Shown piece by piece: positions 24,618-33,602 of a DNA stretch of 40,112 bases. The first letter of the stretch is position 1, and each line of letters opens with the position of its first letter. Source of the DNA: Methanoregula sp. UBA247 (lineage in GTDB: Archaea; Halobacteriota; Methanomicrobia; Methanomicrobiales; Methanospirillaceae); NCBI GenBank assembly GCA_002495055.1, contig DADR01000020.1, positions 505-40,616 on the forward strand, written 5' to 3'. Below the pieces are notes generated by a model that saw only the letters and a program-made list of their open reading frames with translations, was not told the origin of the DNA and did no database searches. Both the position numbers and the translations under genes were made by a program.

Positions 24618-25766
24618 TTAAAACGGCAGGATGATCAACCAAACCCAGTATATCACGATCTGCAGGACCGTCAGCGGGACTCCCACCCGGGCAAATTCAA
24701 AAAATGTGAGAGTCTCACCCTGTTTTTCTGCATTCTGGATGATAATTACGGTGCTTGCAGCACCAAGGATAGTGAGGTTGCCGGCGATCGTGCTTCCCGC
24801 CGCAAGTGCCATCATCTGCGATGTAGTGCCACCAGCCTGCAGGATCATCGGCTGGAACAGGGCAACAAAGGGAACATTGGATATGAACTGGCTGATAACC
24901 ACACTTGTGCCAAGAATAGCAGGAACTGACATGAGCCGGGGACCGGAAACAAATGACTGGAAGAATCCGGTCTGCCACACGCTCTCCATCAACACAAACA
25001 TCGCGGCGAAGAAAACGATAGTGCACCAGTCAATATGCCAAACCAGCTCAAACCGTCGTTTTGAGAAGAGCAGGACAGGCGCTGCAGCGCAGAGAGCAAT
25101 TACCGGAAGCGGAACGAGGATTGTACCTCCTGCCAGGGATGCAGTTATGTTTATCACAACAAGAGAGAGGAGTATCGCCAGCGAGCATTTGACCGGCAGC
25201 ACTTTTGCCGGGCTGCAGACAGGTGCCGCCTCGTGCATGAGTGCACGTGATGAAAAATCCCCGGGAAAGAAGAAACGCAAGACCAGAAAAGCCACCATAA
25301 GGCTGACAAGCGTGGGCAGGAGAAGAAACAGCCCGAATGTAACAAACGGGTTTAATAACCCGCTGTTTACTGCAACGAGCAGGTTCTGCGGGTTGCCAAT
25401 AGGGCTCATGACACTTCCTGTGGTAATTCCAATCGCAAGAGAAAGGAGGACGAGTTTTGGAGAAATCCGGAACTTTGCAGCAAGTCCCAGGACCAGCGGA
25501 GTTCCGATAATCGCAAGTGTATCATTCATCAGAAGAGCAGAGAGGAGCCCCATCCCGAAGAGTATGAGAAAAATTATCTGATCCGGAGTCCGGGCTTGGG
25601 AGAAAAATCGGCAGGAAATCGTGGAAAGGTACCCGCTCTCCACGAGTGCTTCCCCTACAAGAAACATCCCCACTAAAAAGAGCATCACATCTCCATTGAT
25701 CGCACCCAGTGCATCGGGCAGCGATATCTGACCGGTCAGGATTACTGCTAAGGCTCCCCCAAGCAT
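24618..25766 (-). CDS. ArsB/CitMHS-type membrane anion transporter, 5' end interrupted
   Basis: A 382-residue protein with about ten membrane helices in the ion-transporter (ArsB/NhaD/CitMHS) superfamily: GDVMLFLVGMFLVGEALVESG, GIGTTGSVMSPIGNPQNL-like text (GITTGSVMSPIGNPQNLLV) and FISNVPFVALFQP. The frame stays open upstream of this ATG with clearly family-like sequence (VLVLAAVFLLIAIRQVGAYN, then LKIWQ), lacking a standard start codon, until an in-frame TAA at 25869-25871. Beyond it, an ATG at 25922 is in the same frame. The annotated frame therefore lacks its first helix, or the gene is damaged. The substrate is unknown; arsenite, citrate and other anions are options. Confidence 0.75.
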   Translation of the reverse strand: MLGGALAVILTGQISLPDALGAINGDVMLFLVGMFLVGEALVESGYLSTISCRFFSQARTPDQIIFLILFGMGLLSALLMNDTLAIIGTPLVLGLAAKFRISPKLVLLSLAIGITTGSVMSPIGNPQNLLVAVNSGLLNPFVTFGLFLLLPTLVSLMVAFLVLRFFFPGDFSSRALMHEAAPVCSPAKVLPVKCSLAILLSLVVINITASLAGGTILVPLPVIALCAAAPVLLFSKRRFELVWHIDWCTIVFFAAMFVLMESVWQTGFFQSFVSGPRLMSVPAILGTSVVISQFISNVPFVALFQPMILQAGGTTSQMMALAAGSTIAGNLTILGAASTVIIIQNAEKQGETLTFFEFARVGVPLTVLQIVIYWVWLIILPF

Positions 25767-25922
25767 GATCTGCCAGATTTTGAGATTGTATGCGCCAACC
25801 TGCCGGATTGCAATGAGCAGGAATACGGCAGCAAGAACCAGAACTGCGCTGTACGTAGGAAACTGTTTTTAGTTGGGGGTGATGATACTTGGCATTTGAA
25901 CGTCCATTCCATGTACCTTCAT
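25767..25922 (-). pseudogene. Probable 5' segment of the transporter gene, separated by an in-frame stop
   Basis: The same reading frame encodes a predicted membrane helix (residues just before ATG 25766) and, after a TAA at 25869-25871, 17 codons starting with ATG at 25922 (MKVHGMDVQMPSIITPN). The helix matches the usual start of this transporter family, so the stop is either a nonsense mutation, a sequencing error, or evidence of a non-standard start after the stop. Confidence 0.45.
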
Positions 25923-26193
25923 GAACTGCAATACGGGATAAGGGGGAAATAAATAAACCAATTTTTTTTAAAGATCTCCTGAAATAAATCCCTGAATACG
26001 TGAACAGATGCGTGATCCCTGAAGTTTTTTTCCTCCGAATGCGATGTAACATTCTCGTAATAAACCGGGCGAGAGGAAATATATGGCATACCTGCCAGGC
26101 ACTGGGGGTACATCAGAAAAATGCAGGGGGGATTTTACAGGAAGACAAAAATCTACCGTTTGGGGGAATTTTTTTAAATCCGATTACATTGTT
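25923..26193. other. Intergenic region between the transporter and the riboflavin reductase
   Basis: No gene seen. It is AT-rich, with oligo-T/A runs around 25960-25975 and 26168-26178 that could act as terminator or promoter elements. Confidence 0.4.
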
Positions 26194-26874
26194 TCAGGAT
26201 TCTGATACAATCCAGTGCAGGAGGATACCCTGTTCAATTCTGCGTGCGTCCAGAAGCGTGAGACGGGTAAACGATGATTCCTGAATACATCCCTCCCCAT
26301 CAGAGAGTGTAGGTGCATCCTTTCCTCCGATGATGATGTTGCCAATAAACGTGTAAATCTCATTGACGAGACCAGCATTGATCAGTCCTGCGATCAGCGT
26401 CCCGCCACCCTCCACCAGGATACGACAGATACCCATTGCTCCAAGGTTATCCATTAAGAGAGGCAGGTCCACTTCATCCTCACCCGCAATAATTATCTTT
26501 GCCTTTTTATTCAGCACGGATATCGTGTCGGGATCAGCTTTTCTGGATAGTGCGACTACACGCTTTCCGTCCCCCTTATTCAGGACCGAGGAATGCGGGG
26601 GTGTACGACCTGAACTATCTACCACAATACGGATGGGATTTTCGTCCCAGCCATGTTTTTTCCGATATTCACGGCACTCTTCTGATTTTACCGTAAGTGA
26701 AGGATCATCGGCAAGAACAGTCCCGATACCGACCATAATCGCATCACAACCGGCTTTGAGCCGATCAACACGCGTAAAATCCTGCGAACCCGATATCCTG
26801 ACCTGTCTGCGTTCACGGGTGGATATCTTGCCGTCAGCACTCATTGCAACATTGACTATGACATGCGGGCGCAT
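26194..26874 (-). CDS. 2,5-diamino-6-ribosylaminopyrimidinone 5'-phosphate reductase (archaeal riboflavin/F420 pathway)
   Basis: NADPH-dependent reductase related to the C-terminal domain of bacterial RibD and to yeast Rib7. It reduces the ribose side chain before deamination, a step needed for riboflavin and for the F420 chromophore precursor. The 226-residue length equals the archaeal enzyme. Motifs: NVAMSADGKIST at the N-terminus, GCDAIMVGIGTVLADDPSLTV, PIRIVVDSSGRTP and ILVEGGGTLIAGLINAGLV. No deaminase domain is fused, as expected in archaea. It stands alone on the minus strand. Confidence 0.92.
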   Translation of the reverse strand: MRPHVIVNVAMSADGKISTRERRQVRISGSQDFTRVDRLKAGCDAIMVGIGTVLADDPSLTVKSEECREYRKKHGWDENPIRIVVDSSGRTPPHSSVLNKGDGKRVVALSRKADPDTISVLNKKAKIIIAGEDEVDLPLLMDNLGAMGICRILVEGGGTLIAGLINAGLVNEIYTFIGNIIIGGKDAPTLSDGEGCIQESSFTRLTLLDARRIEQGILLHWIVSES

Positions 26875-27225
26875 AACGTACCGTTTTTACCCGCCCTGAT
26901 ATTTCAACTGATTGATCTCATGTTATACCAGTAAAAATCTAAAAAATCAGGAATTGAAAACAGGTGAAATTAAAAAGAGTGAACGAAAGGATTATAAAAA
27001 AGCCGGGTTTGCAAAGATTCTTTTTTGGAATTTTTACCTCAGATACACGATAAATTCACGATCCTGTTCTTGTTCCACAGGAATATTCCTGCGTATATAT
27101 CTTCAAATAACAAGAGGTTCAAATGGCGTAGATAATATTGATATGAAGATCGTTCAGATATCCCGGAATTCTCTGCAACAAAAGGGGTTGACTGCAGCTG
27201 AGCCGACCTGCCCTGGAGTGCAGCG
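26875..27225. other. Promoter region of the PAS histidine kinase gene
   Basis: No gene recognised in these 351 bp. It contains a perfect palindrome and TATA element (27078-27100, listed separately) and a second AT-rich stretch ATAATATTGATATG near 27133. Confidence 0.5.
27078..27100 (+). promoter_or_regulatory. 14-bp palindrome adjoining a TATA box before the kinase gene
   Basis: CAGGAATATTCCTG (27078-27091) is a perfect palindrome two bases upstream of TATATAT (27094-27100). A protein bound there would cover the BRE side of the promoter, fitting either an activator or a repressor. The implied start is near 27122, leaving a leader of about 100 bases. Confidence 0.45.
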
Positions 27226-28290
27226 ATGATGGAATACCGGCATTTCATCGAAAACTCACCAACCAGTATCCTGGTTGTCAGGGACGAGAAAATCCTGTAT
27301 GCAAATCCCGCATTTTTTGTTTTTTCCGGGCACAAAGATGGAGAAATTATCGGAAATGATATCCTCCTCTTTATTGCTGCCTCAGATCATCAGGAATTCA
27401 CAGACTTCATGAAACACCGGACTCCGGGAGGGAGACGGGGGGAGTTCCGGTTTGTCACAAAATCCGGAAATTTACGGGTTGCCATTGTCCTGACAACCCC
27501 GATTCTGTACAATGGTGAACCGGCAAGTCTGGTTAATCTCGTGGACATATCTGAAAAACAAAGGTTCGAAGATATGATCCAGATTGATAACGAACGACGG
27601 AGGGGAATAATCATGACCATTGCCCATGAGCTGCGGACACCACTCCAGCCAATCCTCGGTTATCTCAACTTACTTATCGAGGACCCCGAAGGATTTGGAA
27701 TTACCGACGATACAAAAAAAATACTTGAGCGCTGCCTGGCCAGCGTTGACCGGGAACGCCAGATTATTAACCAGATGCTCGAGCTCTCCATACTCGAAAA
27801 TGGCAAACTCCGTTTGAGCTACTCGAAATTCCAGCTCTCGACACTGCTGAAAAGCGTGCTGGATACAAGCGGTTATTGCTCGAAAGCTGAAATAACCACA
27901 GATATTCCTGATAATCTGATCATCAGTGCTGATATGGACCGGCTCTTTAGCGTGTTTGACTCGCTTCTCTCAAATGCGATCAATTTCTCCAACCCACCAC
28001 GTATAATCACCATTATTTACCATTCGGGTGTCGATGACAGCTGTCACCATATTTCTGTCAGGGACAATGGGATGGGGATTTCCGAGAGGTCATTTGCATC
28101 AATTTTTGAGCCGTTCCAACTCGCAGATGCAGCAAAACTGTCCCGAAGGTACGATCGTATCGGGCTTTCGCTCTCCATCACAAAAAAGATCATGCAGATG
28201 CATGGCGGGGATATCACCGTGAAGAGTGCCCTTAATGCCGGAAGCACGTTTACTCTTCATCTGCCAAAAGTTGACCAGAATACCCGGTAA
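27226..28290 (+). CDS. PAS-domain sensor histidine kinase
   Basis: 354 residues, apparently soluble with no membrane segment. PAS domain ~1-110 (SPTSILVVRDEKILYANPAF ... LVNLVDISEKQ). HisKA with phospho-accepting His134 in AHELRTPL. HATPase domain with SLLSNAINFS (N box), RDNGMGISE (G1) and a G2-like GLSLSITKKIMQMHGG. It presumably senses an intracellular signal and phosphorylates a separate receiver; none is adjacent. GGAGTG lies 5 bases before the first ATG and 8 before the second, so either start works. Confidence 0.94.
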   Translation: MMEYRHFIENSPTSILVVRDEKILYANPAFFVFSGHKDGEIIGNDILLFIAASDHQEFTDFMKHRTPGGRRGEFRFVTKSGNLRVAIVLTTPILYNGEPASLVNLVDISEKQRFEDMIQIDNERRRGIIMTIAHELRTPLQPILGYLNLLIEDPEGFGITDDTKKILERCLASVDRERQIINQMLELSILENGKLRLSYSKFQLSTLLKSVLDTSGYCSKAEITTDIPDNLIISADMDRLFSVFDSLLSNAINFSNPPRIITIIYHSGVDDSCHHISVRDNGMGISERSFASIFEPFQLADAAKLSRRYDRIGLSLSITKKIMQMHGGDITVKSALNAGSTFTLHLPKVDQNTR

Positions 28291-28560
28291 GCCTTTCCAA
28301 TCAGGGATGACCTGTTAAACCGCGTTATGGTTGTCTCCTCTTTTTGGGATTTTTAATTTTAGACAGTAAGTTCTTATACGGATAAGCAGCGGGAGCCTGA
28401 TTGCAGGAACAGCCCCTGAATAACCAGTCTTCTATCGTTATACCGGGGAACGATAATTCCTGAATTGAGGATGGATTGTTCTTATGAACGAAAATCTGTC
28501 AGATTATGATAGTACCGGACAACTCCTGAAGGTCCTTCCTGCCAAGGAACATGCCCGGGC

Positions 28561-28594
28561 GGGTGCATGGCGTCGCAAGCCAGACGTGCAACCC
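28561..28594 (+). ncRNA. Candidate hairpin RNA between the kinase and livG
   Basis: GGGT-GCA-(TGG bulge)-CGTC pairs with GACG-TGC-(A bulge)-ACCC around an 8-base loop, giving 11 pairs. A smaller hairpin precedes it. It could be part of a small RNA or a 3' element of the kinase transcript. The sequence gives no class identity. Confidence 0.25.
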
Positions 28595-28726
28595 CAGAAA
28601 AGAACCCGTACCATGATATGCTTACCAAGTGTCTATGGGAGAAATCGGGAGCGGCAACTTCTCTGTCGCTAAACATCCGGTGGGGATTTAAATAAAAAAA
28701 TCGGGATTATCTTTAATACTGCACCA

Positions 28727-28741
28727 TGCTAATTTTTAGCA
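28727..28741. promoter_or_regulatory. liv operator copy 1 (TGCTA-N5-TAGCA) before livG
   Basis: TGCTAATTTTTAGCA, an inverted repeat 24 bases before the livG ATG. A TATA-like TTTAATAC (28712-28719) lies just upstream, so the site would cover the transcription start. The same motif and geometry occur before livK at the other end of the locus. Confidence 0.65.
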
Positions 28742-28764
28742 CGATAACGTAGCACGGTGTTCCA

Positions 28765-29493
28765 ATGCTCACTACCAGGGGTCTGACCAAACAGATAGGC
28801 GGCCTGTGTGCTGTCAATAGCGTAGATCTCTCTTTAGGGATCAATGAGATCGTCGGGCTTGTCGGTCCGAACGGAGCGGGAAAAACCACCCTCCTCAATA
28901 TGATCTCCGGTATCAGTGTCCCGACCGCGGGAAAAATCACTTTCTGCGGCGATGAAATTACTGGCCTCAAGGCTCACCAGATCTGCAAAAAAGGTATAGC
29001 GAAAACGTTCCAGATCGCTGAATCCTTCCCCGGACTTACTGCATTGGAATGTACCATGATTGGTGCATTATTTGGCAACCACCGGAATATCAGTATGGGA
29101 GAGGCAAAAGCTGAAGCGGCAAAAACACTCGATTTTGTTAGTTTCCCCACGGAAAAACGGCAGACGATCATCAAAAACTTAAATGTTGTTGAATTAAAAA
29201 AGGTCCAGCTCGCACGGGCGCTGGCATCAAAACCAAAACTGTTGCTTCTGGATGAGCTGACCACCGGGCTTAATCCAAAGGAGAGCAACGAAGCAGTGGA
29301 GCTGATCAAAAAAATCCGGAATGAGGGGATTTCAATCCTCATAATCGAACATGTGATGAGTGTCATCATGGGAGTCTCCGACCGCATTGTCGTACTCGAT
29401 CACGGCGATAAAATCGCAGACGGGAAACCGTACGAGGTTGTGAACGACCAGCGGGTTATCGACACATACCTTGGAGATATCGACGCGTTCTAA
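28765..29493 (+). CDS. livG: Branched-chain amino acid-type ABC transporter ATPase LivG
   Basis: Cytoplasmic ATPase of 242 residues. Walker A GPNGAGKTT, Walker B LLLLDELTTGLNP and switch His in IIEHVMS. The ABC signature is not LSGGQ but LNVVELKKVQLARAL, a variant typical of the LivG group. It pairs with LivF, encoded 16 bases downstream. GGTG lies 6 bases before the ATG. The permeases and binding protein are on the opposite strand, converging from the right. Confidence 0.95.
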   Translation: MLTTRGLTKQIGGLCAVNSVDLSLGINEIVGLVGPNGAGKTTLLNMISGISVPTAGKITFCGDEITGLKAHQICKKGIAKTFQIAESFPGLTALECTMIGALFGNHRNISMGEAKAEAAKTLDFVSFPTEKRQTIIKNLNVVELKKVQLARALASKPKLLLLDELTTGLNPKESNEAVELIKKIRNEGISILIIEHVMSVIMGVSDRIVVLDHGDKIADGKPYEVVNDQRVIDTYLGDIDAF

Positions 29494-29509
29494 GGGAGGG
29501 ATACCGTTC

Positions 29510-30205
29510 ATGCTTACCGTTTCCGGGCTCAATGTCTTTCACGGGAACCTGCAGGTCGTCTGGGACCTCTCGTTCCATGTTAATAAAGGAGAACTCGTCA
29601 CCATGATTGGCCCAAACGGTGCCGGTAAGACCACGACGGTTGAGACTATCATAGGGCTCAACCGGAAAGCGACCGGATCGATTATGTTTGACGGTGAAAA
29701 TATTCTCACCAGCCATCCATATGAGCTCTTCAGTAAAGGACTCGCTCTGGTACCAGAGAAACGGGAGATCTTCCCGACCATGCCCGTTATCGAGAACCTC
29801 CTCCTTGGCGGGACCCGTAATACCGATAAGGACAAAACCCTTGCCCATATTTACCATCTCTTCCCGGTCCTGGAAGAGAGACAACGTCAGATGGCCGGTA
29901 CTCTTTCCGGCGGCGAACAGCAGATGCTGGCCATCGGCCGTGCGCTCATGTCTGAACCACGGCTTCTCATACTCGATGAGCCGTCCACGGGACTTTCCCC
30001 TCTTCTCACCGGCCAGGTCTTCCGGTCGCTCGAACAGCTTGGCAGGGAAGGGATGACGATCCTCCTTCTCGAACAGAATGTCCGGAATGCACTTGCCATG
30101 TGCAACCGGGGGTACGTGCTGGAAAATGGCAGGATCGTTCAGGAAGGTCGATCAAAAGAACTCCTGCACGACCCGCGCATCCAGAAATCGTACCTCGGGT
30201 TCTAA
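29510..30205 (+). CDS. livF: Branched-chain amino acid-type ABC transporter ATPase LivF
   Basis: Second ATPase of the transporter, 231 residues, with Walker A GPNGAGKTT, canonical signature LSGGEQQML, Walker B LLILDEPSTGLSP and switch His-position Gln in LLLEQNV, as in LivF. The ATG at 29510 is used because GGAGGG lies 9 bases upstream; an earlier in-frame start (29471) would run into livG. It ends the plus-strand unit. Confidence 0.95.
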   Translation: MLTVSGLNVFHGNLQVVWDLSFHVNKGELVTMIGPNGAGKTTTVETIIGLNRKATGSIMFDGENILTSHPYELFSKGLALVPEKREIFPTMPVIENLLLGGTRNTDKDKTLAHIYHLFPVLEERQRQMAGTLSGGEQQMLAIGRALMSEPRLLILDEPSTGLSPLLTGQVFRSLEQLGREGMTILLLEQNVRNALAMCNRGYVLENGRIVQEGRSKELLHDPRIQKSYLGF

Positions 30206-30327
30206 AAAAATCCCTTAATAAAAAACCGGGATGTTCCGGAGTTACCAGGTCTTCGTTAACGCTGACGATCGCTCTTTTTAAAAAAAAAGCGTTCATGATT
30301 CTTTAAGGAAAAGGGACGGTATCCTTT
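30206..30327. terminator. Bidirectional terminator region between convergent livF and livM
   Basis: Contains A7 right after livF and the symmetrical TTTTTAAAAAAAAA at 30275-30288. These supply oligo-T tracts in both directions, appropriate for two converging transcripts. Confidence 0.5.
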
Positions 30328-31317
30328 TTAGTCCCCCGCAGGTTCCGGCAGGGGCTCTTTTCTTTTCCGTCTCTTCACCCACTCCTGCACCTGTTCGGGC
30401 AGGCTCACGAGCCCCCGGGGCAGGAATATGATCGCGAGGATGAGCATTGCCCCGACGATGACATACCTCCCAAAGGTGAGCCCGGTCGCCTTGAGCCCTT
30501 CCCAGATGATCGTAAGCACGATCGTCCCGATAACCGGGCCGGCGAGCGTACCAAGCCCACCGAGGATGACATACGTTACCGGCCAGAACGAGTTATCGAC
30601 CCCGTAGAGCTCCGGTGTGAGGTACCCGATGTGGTGGATCTGGAGTGCCCCGGCAACACCCGCAAGATAGGCGCTGATGGCAAACGCAAGGAGCCGGTAA
30701 CGGACGGGATCGATACCGGCAGCCTGGGCTTCGAGTTCGTTTTCGCGGATTGCGAGAAAGGCGAGACCGATCCGTGACTTCATAATATACCAGATCGCGA
30801 CGATGGAAGCAATGGTGATGGCAAGGACTGCGAAATATTCAATGATCTGGTAGCCCGGGATGGACGGGCTCAGGAGCCGGGCCGACGCTATACCGTCCCA
30901 GCCGCCGGTGACCGGAGCAAGTACGCTGACGGTCAGGGTCTGAACGATGATGGCAAAGCCGAAGGTAACCATCGCAAGGAACCATTCCTTGAGCCTCACG
31001 CAGGTAAGGCCGATCAGGATCCCGATGAATGCCGCTACGGCTGCACCGAAGAAGATGGTGACGAACGGGGTGATGCCACTCTTTACTGCAATGAGCGTTG
31101 ATGCATACGCCCCTATGCCGAAAAATGCGGCATGGCCGAGGGAACCCTGCCCGGAGTACGCGAGAAGGTTCCATGCCGAGGCAAAGATGATGAAGATCAG
31201 CATCAGGACGAGGAGGTTGAGGATGAACATACTGTCGGTGAGGAACGGAATTGCTATGGCAATGGCAAGTATGGCAATAATCCCGTATTTTCTCATCGCA
31301 TCCTGTTTGAAATGCAT
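30328..31317 (-). CDS. livM: Branched-chain amino acid-type ABC transporter permease LivM
   Basis: Inner-membrane permease, 329 residues with about ten helices: GQGSLGHAAFFGIGAYAS and the EAA-like loop RIGLAFLAIRENELEAQAAGID, typical of LivM. The ATG at 31317 is chosen: it follows the livH stop by 5 bases, GGAG lies about 9 bases upstream, and the upstream extension of the frame (to 31605) is the shadow of livH. The charged tail after LPEQVQEW is cytoplasmic. Confidence 0.95.
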   Translation of the reverse strand: MHFKQDAMRKYGIIAILAIAIAIPFLTDSMFILNLLVLMLIFIIFASAWNLLAYSGQGSLGHAAFFGIGAYASTLIAVKSGITPFVTIFFGAAVAAFIGILIGLTCVRLKEWFLAMVTFGFAIIVQTLTVSVLAPVTGGWDGIASARLLSPSIPGYQIIEYFAVLAITIASIVAIWYIMKSRIGLAFLAIRENELEAQAAGIDPVRYRLLAFAISAYLAGVAGALQIHHIGYLTPELYGVDNSFWPVTYVILGGLGTLAGPVIGTIVLTIIWEGLKATGLTFGRYVIVGAMLILAIIFLPRGLVSLPEQVQEWVKRRKRKEPLPEPAGD

Positions 31318-31322
31318 GGTCT

Positions 31323-32201
31323 TTACTCCCCCTTCTCGCCGAACAACCCGGTCGGGCGTACCACGAGCACGATGATAAGGATGACAAACGAGATCGCATC
31401 CTTCCATATACCGCCAAGGAGAAACGCAGCACCGTTCTCGGCCAGGCCCATTAACAATCCTCCAATGATTGCACCGGGTATACTTCCAAGACCTCCAAGG
31501 ATGATAATCGCAAAAGCCTTGATCGCGGGGATCGATCCCATATACGGGTTGAAAATCTGCCCACTCACAATCCAGAGCGTACCTGCAGCTGCAGCAAGGG
31601 AGCACCCCATGCCGAAACTGATAATATCAATCCGTTCGACATTGATCCCGACAAGCATCGCCCCTTTCCGGTTCTGGCTTGTAGCCCTCATCTGCATACC
31701 AATTGTTGTCCTGTTTAAGAACAGGTACAACCCGCAGAGGATTGCAGCGGTAAAAACCATGATGAGGATATAATCGAGCGGGACAAAAAGCGATCCGACC
31801 GGTATGGTAATACCATCATACGGGCTTTTTACACTCTGCCATTCGTCAGTCCATATCATGGCGGCCCCATTCTGGAAAATATAGATGAGGCCAATCGAAA
31901 GAAAGATCTCGTTGAGCTTGCCAGTTCCAAGGATCGGGCGGAAACAGAATCGTTCGACAACTGCCCCAATACCGATGAGCGCAAGCATCGACAGGAGGAT
32001 AATAAGATAAGGATTGATACCGGTGAGGAAAAAGATAGTTGCGGTGATATAAGCACCGAGCATCAGGAATTCTCCATGCGCAAAGTTCACGGTCTTCATC
32101 ACGCCAAAGATCAGGTTCAGCCCGGTAGCGAGAAGGATATAGATGCAGCCGGCATACAGTCCCCAGAAAATGATCTGCAGGAATACCCCCATATTGTCCA
32201 T
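31323..32201 (-). CDS. livH: Branched-chain amino acid-type ABC transporter permease LivH
   Basis: Permease of 292 residues, about eight helices. Typical LivH text: TGLNLIFGVMKTVNFAHGEF, the cytoplasmic loop GMQMRATSQNRKGAMLVGIN, and AIKAFAIIILGGLGSIPGA. It is the middle gene of the livKHM unit, 73 bases after livK. The start may be the first ATG (32201) or the fourth codon (32192). Confidence 0.95.
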   Translation of the reverse strand: MDNMGVFLQIIFWGLYAGCIYILLATGLNLIFGVMKTVNFAHGEFLMLGAYITATIFFLTGINPYLIILLSMLALIGIGAVVERFCFRPILGTGKLNEIFLSIGLIYIFQNGAAMIWTDEWQSVKSPYDGITIPVGSLFVPLDYILIMVFTAAILCGLYLFLNRTTIGMQMRATSQNRKGAMLVGINVERIDIISFGMGCSLAAAAGTLWIVSGQIFNPYMGSIPAIKAFAIIILGGLGSIPGAIIGGLLMGLAENGAAFLLGGIWKDAISFVILIIVLVVRPTGLFGEKGE

Positions 32202-32274
32202 GATCTGATCAGCACCTGTGCGGATATATGCAGTATATCAGTCTGCCTGAAATAAAAAAAGGGAGGTTATGCAT

Positions 32275-33588
32275 TTACGAACTGCTTCCAGCCATGTACC
32301 AGGATGGCAGGGTAAAGTCCGTTGTCTTCAGGTTGTCAGGCCAGACAATAACGGGGCGGGTCTCGCCAAGAGTAGCATTGTACGATAACTGTTCCATCCA
32401 GAGATCGAACGTCGACTCCCGGAAGTCCGGTGAGAACGAGATGGTCTGATCCTTCATCACCTCAATGATCTGGGGCATCTTCAAGTCAACGAGCGCCTGT
32501 CGCACCGTTGCCTTGTCCGTAGTACCCGCGTTCGCGATTGCCTTTGCCGCAATGAAGACTCCTTCATACGTGGAGGCACCCATCATGTCCGGGTACGCCC
32601 CGAACCGTGTAAAGTAACTCTGCTTGAACATGTTCTGGGAGTCCGCGACTGCTCCAGCGGGTGCGGTGTAGGGGGAGAAACGGCTCTCAATGATAGCTCC
32701 TTCACCATACTGCCCGACGTCCTTGTAAAACTGGGCGTTGTCATTGTTCTCCGCGTTGAGGAATATCGTGTTGAGGCCGATATCCCGCCTTGCCTGCGTA
32801 ATGATGGGGGCTCCTTCATTCGGGAATGCTCCGAGATAGACCGCATCGGGGTTTGTTGCTTTAATCGCGGTCAGCTGCGTCCTGAAATCGCTCTCGCCCA
32901 TCCTGAAGCTCTGTTGGGAGATAAGGATTATTTTGAGATTGTTCTTTACGATAGTATCGTTCACTGCTGTCTGGATACCCTTGCCGAATGCAGTATCCTG
33001 ATAGAGCAGGGCCAGCCGGAACGGGCGGTCTGCAGACGCACCGAGTTTTTTATTAACTGCCGGGCGGACCACCTGGTCGATGAACATGGTGGTATACTGC
33101 CCATATGTGTCTGTGGTCGGGCAATGATGGAAGATATAGCTGGTGTCGATGTCCGTGCGGTGCGTGATAATCGGGCTCGATGCCCCTGTCACGATATACG
33201 GGATCTTGTATTCCGCGATGGTCTGCTCGTATGCGGAGGTGACCGCGCTTGAGTACCCTCCGACAAGGATATCAACCTTATCATCGGTGATCAGCTTGGT
33301 CGCAGCCTTCTGGCCTCCCTGCTGGGTTGATTCGTCATCACCCACGATGAGTTTGAGCTGGGCTTTCGATCCATCCTTGAGGGTGACACCGCCATCAGCG
33401 TTGACCTTATCGGCCGCGACCTGAGCGGACTGCCACATGTTGGTACCGACATTACTTGCAGGACCGGTCAGTGACGCGATGACACCAATTTTGATAACAC
33501 CCGGTGCAGCCGTTGCCTGCTGCTGCGTACATCCGGCAAAGAATGCCGTAATGAGAAGGATTGCGATGAAAATGACTGGATACTTCAT
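32275..33588 (-). CDS. livK: Substrate-binding lipoprotein of the Liv-type ABC transporter
   Basis: Extracellular solute-binding protein of 437 residues (type 1 periplasmic-binding fold). A signal peptide ends in lipobox FAGC with lipidated Cys20, then a Gln/Ala-rich linker. Family text: IKIGVIASLTGPASNVG, VGGYSSAVTSA, NPDAVYLGAFPNEG. The ligand could be branched-chain amino acids, other amino acids or amides; sequence alone does not decide. An operator and TATA element lie immediately upstream. Confidence 0.93.
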   Translation of the reverse strand: MKYPVIFIAILLITAFFAGCTQQQATAAPGVIKIGVIASLTGPASNVGTNMWQSAQVAADKVNADGGVTLKDGSKAQLKLIVGDDESTQQGGQKAATKLITDDKVDILVGGYSSAVTSAYEQTIAEYKIPYIVTGASSPIITHRTDIDTSYIFHHCPTTDTYGQYTTMFIDQVVRPAVNKKLGASADRPFRLALLYQDTAFGKGIQTAVNDTIVKNNLKIILISQQSFRMGESDFRTQLTAIKATNPDAVYLGAFPNEGAPIITQARRDIGLNTIFLNAENNDNAQFYKDVGQYGEGAIIESRFSPYTAPAGAVADSQNMFKQSYFTRFGAYPDMMGASTYEGVFIAAKAIANAGTTDKATVRQALVDLKMPQIIEVMKDQTISFSPDFRESTFDLWMEQLSYNATLGETRPVIVWPDNLKTTDFTLPSWYMAGSSS

Positions 33589-33602
33589 GGTATTTTTCCT
33601 AC

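Larger units (their letters stand above)
28291..28764. other. Gap with a GC-richer structured segment and the livGF promoter
   Basis: No convincing protein: a 62-codon plus-strand frame (28484-28672) and another in a different plus-strand frame over 28570-28690 have no recognisable relatives. Two consecutive hairpins lie at about 28532-28550 (CCTT/AAGG core) and 28561-28594, and the liv operator follows at 28727-28741. Confidence 0.45.

Noticed and set aside
28484..28672. 62-codon frame in the kinase-livG gap as a small protein gene
   Set aside because: Poor ribosome site spacing, no known motif and competing frames; kept only as an unexplained region.
31318..31605. N-terminal extension of LivM
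   Set aside because: It is the out-of-frame reading of livH; a good start with a ribosome site exists at 31317.
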